This document shows positions 1 to 11,567 of a DNA stretch of 64,000 nucleotides, piece after piece. The stretch covers positions 1,342,001-1,406,000 of the forward strand of contig OZ037863.1 of NCBI GenBank assembly GCA_964035575.1. Direction: 5' to 3'. Under the pieces are notes generated by a model, which saw only the letters and a program-made list of their open reading frames with translations, did no database searches and was not told the origin of the DNA. A program made the translations under genes and the position numbers. Each line of letters opens with the position of its first letter. The stretch's first letter is position 1. This DNA is from Rhynchopus sp. YZ270_cl-10 (taxonomy: Eukaryota > Euglenozoa > Diplonemea > Diplonemida > Diplonemidae).

Positions 1-236
1 TAAATACCTCATTTTTTTGGCCCAATCTTTCCAACGCCGAAAAAATCTTAAGGAATTTTTGAGGGATGGGGTTATCCTCAGGGCCTCACTTCCCCCTTTC
101 TCTCTCACTCATGTTTGGCTTCTCCGAGCTCCGTCCGTCAAATGGTGGGGTCACATTATCTGCAAAAACAGAATTTTTCTGGCCAGAAACCCTGTTACGA
201 GGATTTTTTTTTTTTTTTTTCAAAAATCCAGATTTT

Positions 237-1072
237 CCATAGCAGGGTTCTATACAGGTCCGGTCACTCGGTCGGTCTGACCGAGTCAGACGTTGACTCG
301 GTCAGCCGTTTTTTTTTTTTTTTTTTTTTATAAATCTCAGATTTTTTTTCCAAATCTTGGGGTGGAAATTTTGGTACCTCACACGAGCCTCTGAGAGTGA
401 CCAGAAATGGCCTCATGAACAAAGTGACCCGTCACAGCCAAAACGCGACTCAATTGGTCAAACGCCGAAGGAAAAGGAAGCATGCAGCATGGCGAAATAA
501 TAAAAGTAGCGTACCGTGCGCCTGCGGCGCAAGATTGCAACCCACCCTTCCCATGATATACTTTTGCAGTAAAAATGTGCAATTTTAAGCGCAATTTTTA
601 GAAATGTTGCGTACCGTGGCTTCGCCAGAAACTTTCGTTTTAGAAAAACAGGGGAGTAAAATTACGGAAGCTGACCACAATTACCAGCGACAGTGCCGTT
701 TTGTGTCAACTTTTTTTTAAAAATGTTGCGTACCGTGGCTTCGCTTTGGGTGCCGTGACCGCCCTTTCTTTGTTATACATGTACTGAGGCTACAGACAAT
801 TCGTGTACCACTTGTGCCCGGTGCACGAATTGCTTCAATGAAGTGCCGAACTCCGCAGTTGGATAACCGAGGAATTCTCACATTCCGCCGGAGGCCCCCA
901 ACTTGAGCTGGGTTGGGGACCCGGGCTCGACCGAGTTTCAGCGAAAAACCCCAAAACCTATATAATTCCCTGTGGAGGGGGGAAAATTTTTTTTTGGGCT
1001 GACCGAGTCAAACCGATTCTGACCGAGCCAGCCCCTCGTGGGCGGAATGCTGTATAGAACCCTGCCATAGCT
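237..1072. mobile_element. Short element with imperfect terminal inverted repeats
   Basis: The two ends are inverted copies: the left end reads GCAGGGTTCTATACAG and then runs of GACTCGGTCAG, and the right end reads the same in reverse complement just before CCATAGC. The arms are about 65 bp and imperfect, and both abut poly-T. No protein is recognisable inside. It looks like a non-autonomous DNA element; I could not define a target-site duplication. Confidence 0.5.
503..635 (+). repeat. Dispersed repeat R1, copy 1
   Basis: A block of about 130 bp containing GTACCGTGCGCCTGCGGCGC near one end and GCGTACCGTGGCTTCGCC near the other recurs in the same orientation at 7260-7391. A further partial copy of its second half is at 720-745. 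The unit is non-coding as far as I can see. Confidence 0.7.
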
Positions 1073-1955
1073 TTTTTTTTTTTTTTTTCAAAATCCTCAA
1101 ACCGAATTTTTCGGTTTTTGAAACCGGTAAACCGATATTTTAAACTCCCCTGTTTGTTGTGCCTCTTGGGTCACAGAACCCTTTTGCAAGAGTGCTAGTG
1201 TGCAGGCTTTCCTGCCGATCAGAGGAGCCCCACGCCCTCCAGTGGCGGGAACCTGAGTGACACTTTGAGGACACCCAATACCAGTTGTAAAATACTCATC
1301 AGTTGGACTAGTCCCACCACTAGTGAGGGGGGTCAGCCTGACCCGGTCAGGTTGTATACAATGGGAAGGCCACATGTACACCGTGTTTTACGATACCATG
1401 AATAGATTTAACAACTCGTCGCCACGACTAGTTGTTCCACTAGTACGTCCTTGACTAGTCCGTCGTCGAGGATAATAAACAGGTACTTTTTTTATTTGTG
1501 CGGAAATCTCTCAATAGACATCTTGTTTTCTCTTTCCCCTCGCCTCCCGCCCCCTAGTCCAGACCCTCTCCTCTTTTGCGAGCCATCCTCCCCATCATCT
1601 CCAGTTTTTTTTTTTTTTTTTCAATAGAAAAAACTCAGAGGCAGTTCTTCAGGTGACCTAACAATGTGAGCTTGGGTTCATCTTTTTTTAACTTTTCTTT
1701 TGCGAAGAAGTGACGCACGAAAGATCTTCGAGGTCTTATTTTTTTTTTTTTTTTTTTTTGCTCTCATCCGGATAACTGACAATTGGTCAGTCGGAGGTGC
1801 CTGCATCAACAACAACTCCTTTGTTTCTTGTTTCTTTTCTCTTGGCATAAAAAGAAATTATGGGAACATTTTTTTTGTTGATCCCTATTACCTGTGCTAT
1901 CAATTTGTTGATTGCTTATGTTGAAATACTTTTCTCTTTTTTTACGATTACGATA

Positions 1956-2047
1956 CCGGCCGCGTACATATTACATCACGTACTAATTAAGTCGGCCTTT
2001 GCCCTAACCGACTTAAGTAGTACGCGACGTAACATGTACGCGGCCGG
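1956..2047. repeat. 92-nt long hairpin
   Basis: Arms beginning CCGGCCGCGTACAT and ending ATGTACGCGGCCGG pair over about 40 nt with a few mismatches and bulges. The loop reads CCTTTGCCCTAA. It is isolated in AT-rich spacer and could be a tiny foldback element or a structured RNA precursor. Confidence 0.6.
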
Positions 2048-2250
2048 CAATGGACACGACGTGTGCACGAGAGGCACATTTATTTTACAAGTTTCTTTTT
2101 GTGTTTCTTTTTATGTGCGCAAAAGTGAAGAACATTTCTCTTCAAGCGTTCGCCACCGCTTCATAGCACCCTGATGAAGCAAGAAGGCTTCTTTTCTCTA
2201 TTATGTATGTATGTGTGTGTTTTTTGTCCCCTCTATCCCCAATCATGTAT

Positions 2251-2357
2251 TAGGCTGATTGACGTAGGCCTGACAGACCCTATTTTTCACTTTTTATCAC
2301 CGATTTAAACCGACCACCATGGATTACCACCGACCAAGCCCAGCGTCAATCAGCCTA
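2251..2357. mobile_element. 107-bp element with 14-bp terminal inverted repeats
   Basis: The ends are TAGGCTGATTGACG and its exact reverse complement CGTCAATCAGCCTA. The interior has several CCGAC/ACCGACCA motifs and no coding potential. It is probably a miniature inverted-repeat element or a remnant of one. Confidence 0.5.
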
Positions 2358-3477
2358 TGTATGCATGTGAGGCATGTTTCATCTTTCAACCTTCCATTAT
2401 TTTTGTAGCGAGGTTACTCAGCAGAGGATCCGGATAACAGTTTTTTTTTTAAATGTGGACCTCAAAATGGGATGTAGGACTGCATGGGTTGGGAGGTCCC
2501 CACCCCGGTGCACCCAGTCATTTGTACCAAAGGTACATTGACGAGAGGGCTTTGGTATTGCAAAGTCAATTTTTATTTGTTTCAAGTATATGAAATAATT
2601 TGTTTCTGTTGTAGAATATTGCTTGCTTTGTCAATGTGTATCATAAAGTGGCATAAATTAAGTGCACGTATACCGTCAGTTCTTCATAAATAAACCGTTT
2701 ATTGAAGCGTAAAAAAACAAAATAAAGAAATTCACGAACCAAAATAAAAAATGCACAAGATTGGGAGATACGTTCCCCGGAACTAAATCTGATTTTTATA
2801 AAAAAGTGGAAAAAATCTGTTTTCCCCAAATATTTGAAACAAAAAAGGTCTAAACGACACACAAGGTGGCGATAATTTGGCGGGGGCAAGCACGATTCCT
2901 TTTTGTGGATATGACAATAAGCTTTTCAAAAAGAATGCTTAATTGGTGGGGTATGCATTTCACAAATTTTCACAAACCACTTATTTTTGGTTTGTCGCAA
3001 ACCTTTCAAAAAATAAAACAAAATTTAAAAAATATCTTTTTGTTCCGTTTTTGGAGCGAAGTGATTTGTCGACACAACAATAAGTACCCACCTAGATAGG
3101 ATGTTACGATTAAAGGAGGTACCCTCACAGAGATGCCTCCCCCTCTTCGTCGTAAGGACAATGTCCTGCATTCGGACGCACATCACCTCTTTAAGACCCC
3201 TTAAGGGTCTCTCCCCTTCTCTACCTTCTTTGATATCACCCACCTCCCCTCTTTCCCAACACCTCCTTTCTCCCCTTATCCCCTTCATTTCGTGTGCAAA
3301 TAATTTCTAATAAAAAAGCGTCTTTCTTTACGTATTTCTTTCTACAAAAATGGTACCTTTTTTTTTACAGCCGGTACGCTGTCATCGTGAGGGCTTTGTA
3401 TTTCAAGTCAACCTTTTTTTTAATTCACCCCCTTCCATTCTTCAAAGCTTCAAAAAGAAACCCCCCTCAACAACCAA

Positions 3478-4387
3478 ATGTCTGTCTCCCGTTTTGTGTT
3501 GGTCGGAGCGCCTGGGTCTGGTAAGGGAACACAGAGCCCGGCTGTCGTGGAGAACTTCGATGTGTGCCACATCGCGACTGGAGACGCACTGAGAGCGGCG
3601 GTTAAGGCGGGCACTGATGCCGGAAAGAAGGCGAAGCACGCGATGGACACTGGCGCACTCGTCACGGACGACATTGTGACCCGCATCGTGGCAGACGCGA
3701 TGGAGAAGCCTGAGTGCAAGAAGGGTTTCGTCCTGGACGGCTTCCCGCGTACCAAGAACCAGGCTGAGATCCTCGACAAGATGCTCGCAGAAAAGGGACA
3801 GTCCATTGACAAGGTGGTCAGCATTCAGGTCCCCGACGAGAAGCTTGTGGAGCGTCTCTCTGGACGTTGGATCCACCAGGCATCGGGCCGTAGCTACCAC
3901 ACAGTCTTCAACGTATGTAGAAAACACAAAGGAGGTCCTACATTCTGTAGGAAACAGTCTACTGCACACCTTTGCCTATCGCTCTATAGGAAAATATATG
4001 GGTAAAAAGTACCAATTTCTTTAGAGGGCTGATTCGCCCTTTTTCTGCACTTTTTCCGCCCATTCAGACCACGTGTTTTTTTTCTTCCCCTTTTTGCATT
4101 GCCATACACTTTTTCTCTGCAAGCTACGTATACCACACCACACACCCACACAGCCCCCGAAGACCGCAGGCATTGACGACGTGACCGGAGATGCCCTCAT
4201 GCAGCGCAAGGACGACGCACCCGAGACCGCCGTGAAGCGTCTCGGAGTGTTCCAGGCGGACACCAAGCCCGTGCTCGCGCACTACCAGGCGCAGGGTAAG
4301 GTCGAGGAGATCAACGGTGACCGCCACATCGTCACCGTGGCCTGCAACGTCGGCCAAGTGGTATGCGGGAGCTATGATGGAACATAA
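3478..4387 (+). CDS. ADK: Adenylate kinase (two exons)
   Basis: Transfers phosphate between ATP and AMP (2 ADP to ATP plus AMP), balancing adenine nucleotides. Exon 1 is 3478-3912 and exon 2 starts at 4154; the intron 3913-4153 begins GTATGT, ends CACAG and is phase 0. Visible motifs are the P-loop GAPGSGKGTQ (residues 10-19), the AMP-binding GFVLDGFPRT and the LID start RWIHQASGRSYHTVFN, which runs across the splice into PPKTAGIDDVTG and the QRKDD motif, as in long-LID kinases. The total of about 222 residues is normal. The C-terminus is odd: the last residues do not match the usual end, and a GTATGC donor-like site at 4361 in phase 0 suggests a further small exon that I could not find. The identification is secure; the exact 3' end is not. 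Confidence 0.93.
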
Positions 4388-4574
4388 AAAAGAATGTCAC
4401 CTAGACGGAGTGGTGACGTTACAAAAAAGCTGTGTTGGTGGGGATTTCTAAATACAAATAATATAGTGGCACCGTGCAAGGTTGCCTGTCATGTACCACG
4501 GTACACTGTCATAAGTGAGCTTTGTTTTAATGTCCATTTGTTCCAGTTTTTTTTTTTTGGGTTAAATCCGGTGG
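4388..4574. other. Short spacer
   Basis: Spacer between the adenylate kinase and the first mobile element. It contains a GGTACACTGT-type motif also present near 18630 and a poly-T tract. No gene is seen. Confidence 0.4.
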
Positions 4575-4720
4575 TACCCATTTTCCTAGTACCCATTTTC
4601 GTTAATACCCATTTTTCAAAAGTGGGTACTAACGAAAATAAAAAGTGGGTATTAAAGAAAAGAAAAAATGGGTATTATCGAAAATATTTTGGGTACCTGG
4701 GTACTGGGTACCCAGGTACC

Positions 4721-4940
4721 CAGATACCCAGATACCCAGATACCCAGATACCCAGATACCCAGATACCCAGATACCCAGATACCCAGATACCCAGATACC
4801 CAGATACCCAGATACCCAGATACCCAGATACCCAGATACCCAGATACCCAGATACCCAGATACCCAGATACCCAGATACCCAGATACCCAGATACCCAGA
4901 TACCCAGATACCCAGATACCCAGATACCCAGATACCCAGG
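4721..4940. repeat. Tandem array of 8-bp unit ATACCCAG (about 27 copies)
   Basis: The array is almost perfectly regular. Its complement reads CTGGGTAT, so one strand carries GGG every 8 nt. The long reading frames across it on both strands follow from a period not divisible by three without stops, and are not genes. Confidence 0.95.
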
Positions 4941-6624
4941 TACAGGTCCAGGTCCAGGTACCCAGGAACAGGAAAAAGTCGTGAAAGAGCAACCACAGCT
5001 CCACATGACAAACACAAAAGTGTCCAGTCACGTGGGGCATTCATGCACTGAGGAGATAATGATCCAACAATTTACAAGAAAGATTACTTAACCTACTGCT
5101 GGAAATTGCCAGGTCGTAGTAACACACAAAGTGTGCCTCCGTTCGGGAAGACCGGATATTCTAGAGACCAAAAAGGCCTCAAGAATATCTTCCGGTGGTC
5201 AAGGTAGAACCGAGTGAACGGCCCAAGACCCCCATGGAGAAGTTAAATGTTGTAATGCTATCAAGTAGAAACTGCGACCACTGTCTTACCCTCCTCAATG
5301 CATGGTGGAAGATGTCTTTCACAACAAATATCCTGTACCCAGGTACCCAGGTTCCCAGACCCGCGCAGTACCACGTCGCAGTACTACGCAAAATTTACCA
5401 CCATACCCTGTCTTCGTGCACCTGAAGTACAACGCCGCAGACAGGCCAAACATGCGTTGGACTCAGAGGAATGCCCGCTGTGCAGGTATCATGAGAACCA
5501 ACTCCCAGCAACAAGGGGCGCCTTTTGGCGGGCGTTGTTGAGGGTGTTTGGGGTGCAAAGTTTTCCACAATTTTGATGCGCGGGTACAGAAGTGTTGTCT
5601 TGTTCTTTCATCTCTAGGAATGTAAATGTCAATCGCGTTTAACTACCACTAGGGCTTGTTCAGTGAACCCACGAGGGGTCGAAGGGGGTTGGTTATCCCA
5701 TATCTATCAAAGGTTGTGTCGACCAGGCGAAACCACTATGTTACGCTGTACGTTGTTAAATACGAAGAAATAACACTTTAGCAGCCGCAGGAAGTTTGCT
5801 AAAAAGAGTGCCTCACGCTACACAAACCACCACCCGCGATTGACTTAGATGTTATAACAAAGAGAATTCAGAACAAAACAACACCCTGCCCCATACACAC
5901 TAAATTGTCATGCTTCAAGAGCATGCCTGGGCCAAAATTACTATGACGAAAAGGCAACAAGACCACCCACAAGGAGTGTGAATTGTGCACTGGTTTTCTG
6001 GGGGAACGCAATATTTTCTTGTGTCTAGTCCTCCGCAAGCAGAGGACAGACTTTCCGGAAGGTTGCCAAAGTCGATTTTCTTGCACTAGCTATGCTCCCT
6101 GGGTTAATGGCTATAGCAGTGACTAACAAAGTGTTCCCACCCCCTTTTCACCGTAGATATTCTCCCGAGATTGATGCCGGTGAACGCCCTTTGAATTTTG
6201 AGTTCCCAAATGTCGGAGAGCGGCGAAGGTTCAATATGTTCGCAATATAAATGTCCAATATGTTCGCTCGTTCTGCGCAGTTGGTTCTCGATGTTGCACT
6301 CGCGATACCTGTTTAAAAGTGAAGTTGTGAGTGGTGGGGAAATTAAAGAAGGTGACTTCTTAAAAAAATAAGTTGGCCTGAGGGTGTAAAATATTCTGCA
6401 TCATAGTAACTGCAAATGAGAGAATGACGAGGAGGGACGATGGGGAGTGAGAGGAGAGGTGGAGTGAAAGTGAACATTGAAATCATTTGAGTAAAAAGGT
6501 GGGTATCTAGGTTGTTGAATATTCACCAGTAAACATATTTACATACCTTGTCTTGCGCCTTCGCTGCTGTCAAGGTGCCTTCTCTGGGTGCCCAGTACCT
6601 AGTGTACCTGGGTACCTGGGTCAG

Positions 6625-6745
6625 TCAGTACCCAGTACCCAGTACCCAGTACCCAGTACCCAGTACCCAGTACCCAGTACCCAGTACCCAGTACCCAGTA
6701 CCCAGTACCCAGTACCCAGTACCCAGTACCCAGTACCCAGTACCC
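6625..6745. repeat. Tandem array of 7-bp unit CCCAGTA (about 17 copies)
   Basis: The array is regular and is the reverse complement of the GGGTACT unit that forms the large array at 46503-47235. It sits directly inside the right terminal inverted repeat of element copy A. Confidence 0.95.
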
Positions 6746-7259
6746 AAAATATTTTCGATAATACCCATTTTTTCTTTTCTTTAATAATTGGTGTGGCGCG
6801 TTACCCTACTTTTCAAGTACATACACACTACATAAGAACTACACAAAAATGACTTTTTTTTGGGGGTGTTTAAGGGAAAAAATATTTTTTAGAAGTGACC
6901 TTTTTTTGGGGGGTCCGGGGGGGGCCGGAAAATTTTTTCACCAATTTTTGCCTACAAAAAATCGGGAAATTTTTTTTTTGTTTTCGGTTCTTCCGAGTCT
7001 GTGCGTGCTGTGATGGGGTCACTTTGCGCTGAGAAATGAGTACTTTTGACCTAAAATGCATGTGTCAGTTTTATACAGGCCATTTTCAGGTTTTGTGTGC
7101 AAAATATGGTCAGTACTTGACTTTGAAGGAAAAATGCACAGTGAACGTGGGAGCAGTTAGCATAGCTGCGAACTTTGCTGCATGTTGTGACCCACCATTT
7201 GACGGACGGAGCTCGTAGAACCCAATGAGGAGTGAGAAAGAAGGACATGGTCAAATAAA

Positions 7260-7391
7260 AAAGTAGCGTACCGTGCGCCTGCGGCGCAAGCTTGCATTCC
7301 ACCCTCCCCATGACATAGCTTGGCTGTAAAACAAAGTGCATTTTTAAGCGCAACTTTTTGAAATGTTGCGTACCGTGGCTTCGCCAGAACG
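7260..7391 (+). repeat. Dispersed repeat R1, copy 2
   Basis: Same orientation and most of the same sequence as 503-635. A neighbouring block around 7186-7222 is the reverse complement of 113-150, so both loci have exchanged or inherited more than the 130-bp unit. Confidence 0.7.
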
Positions 7392-8240
7392 CAGTTTTCT
7401 CGAAGTCTTCTTGCTCTTGAACATTGCAAGTCGGAAAATGGGATACTCTCGCACGGGTTTTGGAGGCTGCGGTCGTTGCACTCCCGTCTTCCGTTGTTGT
7501 TGAACGAGGATTCTCTCTCCTGGACCACATCCACGCAAAGAGACGCCACCGCCATTCTCACAGCACTATTGAGAAGCGATGATTCTTCATGAACAGGCAC
7601 CCGAGTTTAATACCGAAGAGATGGGGAATATTCTTGAACACGCTGTTGTCCTGTTTCTCAGCGACAAGCGCCACAGGTTCAAGAGAAAACGGAGGGCGGA
7701 GGAGTTGGAAGACTTCGCTTCCCCCGTATTTGTTTCCGGAATTGAGCTTATGAGGACCTTTTTCGCGCGCAGCGCGTATGTTCGAAACGTATCGTGGGCA
7801 AAAAAAAATCATGATTTTCACCACCAGCCATGGACCAAGGTCGAAAAATGTCTGATTCCTGTGTAGAAAAACCCGTAAAAAAAACCGGAATTCCAAGCCC
7901 GAAAGTGCGATTTTTGTAGCTGTTTAGCGTCAGGCCTGCTCTAACACAAAGGGTGGGAAAAATTTTTTTACCCTCCCTTTTTACAATACATAAGCACTAC
8001 ATAAGAACTACACAAATATGACTTTTTTTTTGGGGCGTGCCACACCATAATACCCACTTTTTATTTTCGTTAGTACCCACTTTTGAAAATGGGTATTAAT
8101 GAAAATGGGTACTAGGAAAATGGGTATTAAAGAGAAAAACCCTTTTTTTTTTGTTCCATTCGGATTTCCACAATATATTCGTTCCATAAAACAGTTTGCC
8201 AGTTTGACAGAGTTAATATTTTTATGGGAAATTAATTTCA

Positions 8241-8244
<4 letters not shown>

Positions 8245-8275
<31 letters not shown>
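8245..8275. repeat. (AC)n microsatellite
   Basis: About 15 uninterrupted AC units. Confidence 0.97.
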
Positions 8276-8276
<1 letters not shown>

Positions 8277-10019
8277 CTTGGAGGTACCGTGGCACAAAAG
8301 GCGTCGGCGATGTGAGCGTACTGTTCCTTATTTATCTTATTTTTTCTTTTCTTTTTGGGGGGGATCAATTTTTTGATGCGAAACAAAGTGAGAGAGCGGC
8401 AGAGAGTTATGGGAGCGAGAACCATCAATTGTGTACAAGCGAAAAAGTCGAAAAACCTCTCTAGCCTGAGCGTTGAACCAGGGGGTGTTCATTGGTGACT
8501 TGGTGGATTTAAAAAAAAACTTGGGGGGATGGGAAATGCCTGGGATATATTTGTTGTGGGAGGTGGTCATTTTGCTCAATCCCAGCAGCGTTGTGTCTTC
8601 TTTGGATTAAAAATCAAAACTTCGCTTCGTTTTTTTTTATCGGGATTTTTTTTTTTGCTCTGAGCAGGGCGTTCGCTATCGCCATCGTTTTTTCCTGATC
8701 GTGGCGAAATGCCAAAAACCCCGAAATTTTCGTTTTTTTACTAGTGCTTAAAATAGGTCAAAAAAAATTTTCCCGCCGGAGAGAAGTTAGTTCGTGGGGT
8801 GAATCCCTGGTACTGAATGGTCAAAAAAAATTTGCGATTTGCGCGTGATCCCTTCCCCAGCACAAGTGATATTACAGCTGAACTTTCCTGATACTAAAAC
8901 CAGCAAAACGATAGAGAATTTCATCAATCCCCCCTCACTGAGGGTCTCTTTGTGTTGTTTAATCAAACAGATGTACAAGAGAGGCATCTGTCATATGAGA
9001 CTTCATCCTTATTTTGATTATTTTCAACTCTCTGCCGTTGAAAGTAGAGTTGACACGAGCAGTGACACCTTCTATAACAGGGGGTACGGTACACCTTCAG
9101 CAGACTGCAGGATTGAGGAGCGAGCGGGAGTGCTGGGGAAACTTCCTCTCACGGCAGGCGGGTTTGCGGATGATTTTGAGTACAGTGGACACCCCTCTAC
9201 GACCCCCCCTCCGGGGGGGTCTACAGGGTGGTGGGGAGAAATCTCTCTCTCTCTTTTTTTTTTTTTTTCCCCCCTTTTTTTATTTATTTATTTATTTATA
9301 CAGGGTTTCGCCCCGGTGGGGCGAAGCCCTGGGGCGAAATAAAATGTCATTTTTTCAGGAAAAGATTTTTTTAACGAAAAAAAATATTTTTCGCCCCGGG
9401 GCGAACGCCCTGGCTCTGAGCAAAAGGGGGGGGGGGATTTCTCGAAGTTTTTGTTTGTCAACGTTTTTCCTCTACTTTTTTTTCTATTTTTGAAGAAAGA
9501 GAAAAAAATTGAGGGAAATAGTACTGTCAACAGTGCTCCTAATGGAGACGTCTTTTTCATTCAAGCGTTTTCACTTGACGTTGTCATCGCACCCCGCCCC
9601 CACCTTTTATTTTTATTTGAGGAAAATAACGTTTTTTTTTTTCCTTCAAAAGGCAACAAAAGGGATTTAAAAAAGAATGCCCTCTCCCCTCTCCTATCTT
9701 GCTCTTATTTTTTCATGGTCCACTCGATTTCGTTGTGCTCATCTTTGCTGCGTTGCGTTGCGTTCAGCTCCGAAGGCAAAACGCATCCGATGTCGCTGCT
9801 TGTCCAACTTCGGTCTCATCACTGCTGAGAGGGTGAGGGGGGTGTGTGCATCCCTGCGATCCGCCTGCCTTCCTCTTAGCTTTTTTTGTTGTATTGAACT
9901 TTGTTTACCTTTTTTCTGTCTGTTTTTTGGCGTATTTTGTGTCTTCGAAGGCGTAACTTACTACTGTTCAGTTCATACAGCTGGCAGTCATATGAAGAGT
10001 AGTCACATATAACTCCTCC
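8276..10019. other. Intergenic, low-complexity, no gene seen
   Basis: Poly-T, poly-A and a (TTTA)n run near 9275-9299 dominate. A GC-rich inverted pair, CAGGGTTTCGCCCC and GGGGCGAACGCCCTG (about 9300-9412), marks a small foldback. The open frames near 8839-9493 run into homopolymers and have no recognisable protein. 9660-10019 is the likely upstream region of the glyoxalase gene. Confidence 0.5.
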
Positions 10020-11567
10020 ATGCACCCCCTAACGCCACCCCCTACCCCAAAGGCCCCCTCCCCTCCTCCTCCACAGCAAATGCAACGAATCGCAACCCGT
10101 GCACGGTGTCTTGCTGTACGTGAGTCTCGGTTGCGGTATAGAAATGCAGAGAGGGAGAAGGGGTTCCGACAGCACCGTTGGAACTCGTCGTTGAGTATGT
10201 CGTCCATGGCCACGTCGGCGTCGGGGCAAGTACACATTGAGAAGAAGCATGCGGTTCCCATCCCGGGGCCTCTGCTGCACACAGTGTCGTTGCGGTGTAA
10301 AGACCTGCGCGAGACACAGCTGTTCTACCACGCCTGCTTCGGCATGCGCATGCTACACTACGTCACCGCAAACTTCGCAGGGTTCACCTGCATGTACATC
10401 GGGTCCAGGACAAAGCTCCGCTTTCCTTCTGTCCGTGAAAATGCACAGAAAAAATCGCCCAGTCAAAAACAACGCGACGATGCGGAAAGAATACAGCGTG
10501 AGAAGGAGGGCATCGATGTGACGCAGCCTGGGAATATGGATGCGCATGACTATATCTACCACACAACGGACACTCTCATAGAGTTCATCCAGCTGCACGA
10601 TGAGGCTCACAACCATCGCTTCAAGATAGGGACAGGAAACGAACAAGACTCCCTTGGCTTTGGCGGTATAACCATCATGGTCGACAACCTGGACCAGACG
10701 TGCCGGAACCTGCACCTCCACAAGGCGAAGATCATCGCTGAGCCAACGGAGGAGGACCCCTCTGTGCTGTGTCTCGACCCAAGTGGCTACCATATTCGAA
10801 TAGTCGAGAGAAAGCCGTCGCTGCTGTATATGGACCTTCCAAAGCATCAGCAGTACGAAGTGTATACCAACGCAGCCAGGCTGCGGGTGCGCGACCCTAA
10901 AGTGGCGGTTCCATTTTACAAAATGTTCTTCAACATGATAGTCCTCTGTGAACGTGAGTTCCCGAAGCTCAACCTCACACGGTATTGGCTATGCTCGAAG
11001 GAGCATCTCAAGCTGACAGCAGGGTTCGTTCCTCTTCCCGATCCGCGGTCAGATGAAGCATGGGAGATGACGCGTCTCTTGCGTACAGGGTTTGTGGAGT
11101 TGCAGCACCACCATGGAACGGAAGATCACCCAGACTTCACATACCACTCAGGCAACACGACGCCCCTGGGGTTCGCTCATCTCGGCTTTCTTGTCAAAGA
11201 TGTGAATGTATGTTGGTGTGGGTTTTTTGTAAATTTTTGCTAAAAAAAGGAGTGGTCTATTCAGGGTTTAACGGAGGGGACGAAACCAATAAATCGTCAA
11301 TAATCATTTTATGTGTGTACGGACCAAGACCCGCCACCCCCAATGATACATTGAGTTAATATCAGTGCACAAAGTGCAGATATTGAACAGATAATACACG
11401 TGGCTCAGTGTGAAATACCTCTGTACCGTCGATACGTTAACATACAAAACACACAGGAAATCGTTGCGAAATGTGTCGAGTACGGTATATACGTTCTGAA
11501 GAACGTCGGCGAAGGGGCGCTCCCGCAGACAGCGTGGATCATGGATCCGGACGGCTATTGGATCGAG
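10020..11567 (+). CDS. GLO1: Two-domain glyoxalase I (lactoylglutathione lyase), 3' end incomplete
   Basis: Converts the methylglyoxal-glutathione hemithioacetal to S-lactoylglutathione. Exon 1 is 10020-11207; the intron 11208-11456 (GTATGT...CACAG) is phase 0; exon 2 is 11457-11567 and ends at a GTATGC donor straight after DPDGYWIE. The last exon is short and unplaced; candidate acceptors are near 11660 and 11743. Two VOC domains occupy about residues 85-265 and 280-433, the fused layout of yeast and apicomplexan Glo1. Metal ligands look intact for one composite site (H87, E188, H387, E433). The other site has A285, G216 and R260 where ligands are expected, so it is probably dead. The first 60 residues are basic and the start is uncertain: ATGs at 10080 and 10197 are alternatives. 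The stretch after 10080 resembles an organelle-targeting peptide. Confidence 0.88.

Larger units (their letters stand above)
1073..3477. other. Intergenic, no gene seen
   Basis: This stretch has no supportable coding region. It holds poly-T tracts, five ACTAGT hexamers between 1306 and 1462, a long hairpin (1956-2047), a small inverted-repeat element (2251-2357), and a block around 2455-2600 resembling 18495-18650. The last 300 bases are the pyrimidine-rich upstream region of the adenylate kinase gene. Confidence 0.5.
4650..6786. mobile_element. Array-ended element, copy A (47-bp TIR plus shared core)
   Basis: The ends 4650-4696 and 6740-6786 are perfect 47-bp inverted repeats. Just inside each end is a short-motif tandem array: ATACCCAG units on the left and CCCAGTA units on the right. 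The core, about 4950-6600, is nearly identical in reverse orientation to about 47240-48830 (copy B), and a diverged third core lies at about 49.7-50.8 kb (copy C). The core contains GC-rich blocks and a short Cys-containing frame, but no recognised transposase. The three copies have unrelated terminal sequences. Confidence 0.7.
4575..8127. mobile_element. Composite mobile element with 80-bp outer inverted repeats
   Basis: Positions 4575-4654 and 8048-8127 are inverted copies of about 80 bp with only about two differences. Both consist of TACCCATTTT / GTGGGTATTA motifs. An inner element (4650-6786), a copy of repeat R1 and poly-T-rich filler lie between. A block of about 60 bp near 6820-6860 recurs near 7990-8030 in direct orientation, so the right half is itself rearranged. 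A 95-residue reading frame at 7579-7866 resembles nothing I know. Confidence 0.6.

Noticed and set aside
4721-4940. Internal telomere marking a chromosome end or fusion
   Set aside because: The array lies just inside the TIR of an element, in the middle of unique and repeated DNA, and the unit differs between arrays.
7579-7866. 95-codon frame between repeats
   Set aside because: Composition is acceptable, but there is no recognisable domain, no splice context and it lies inside a mobile element.
8839-9493. Two overlapping frames of about 160 codons
   Set aside because: Both end in homopolymer-encoded Phe/Leu/Ser runs and show no conserved motif.
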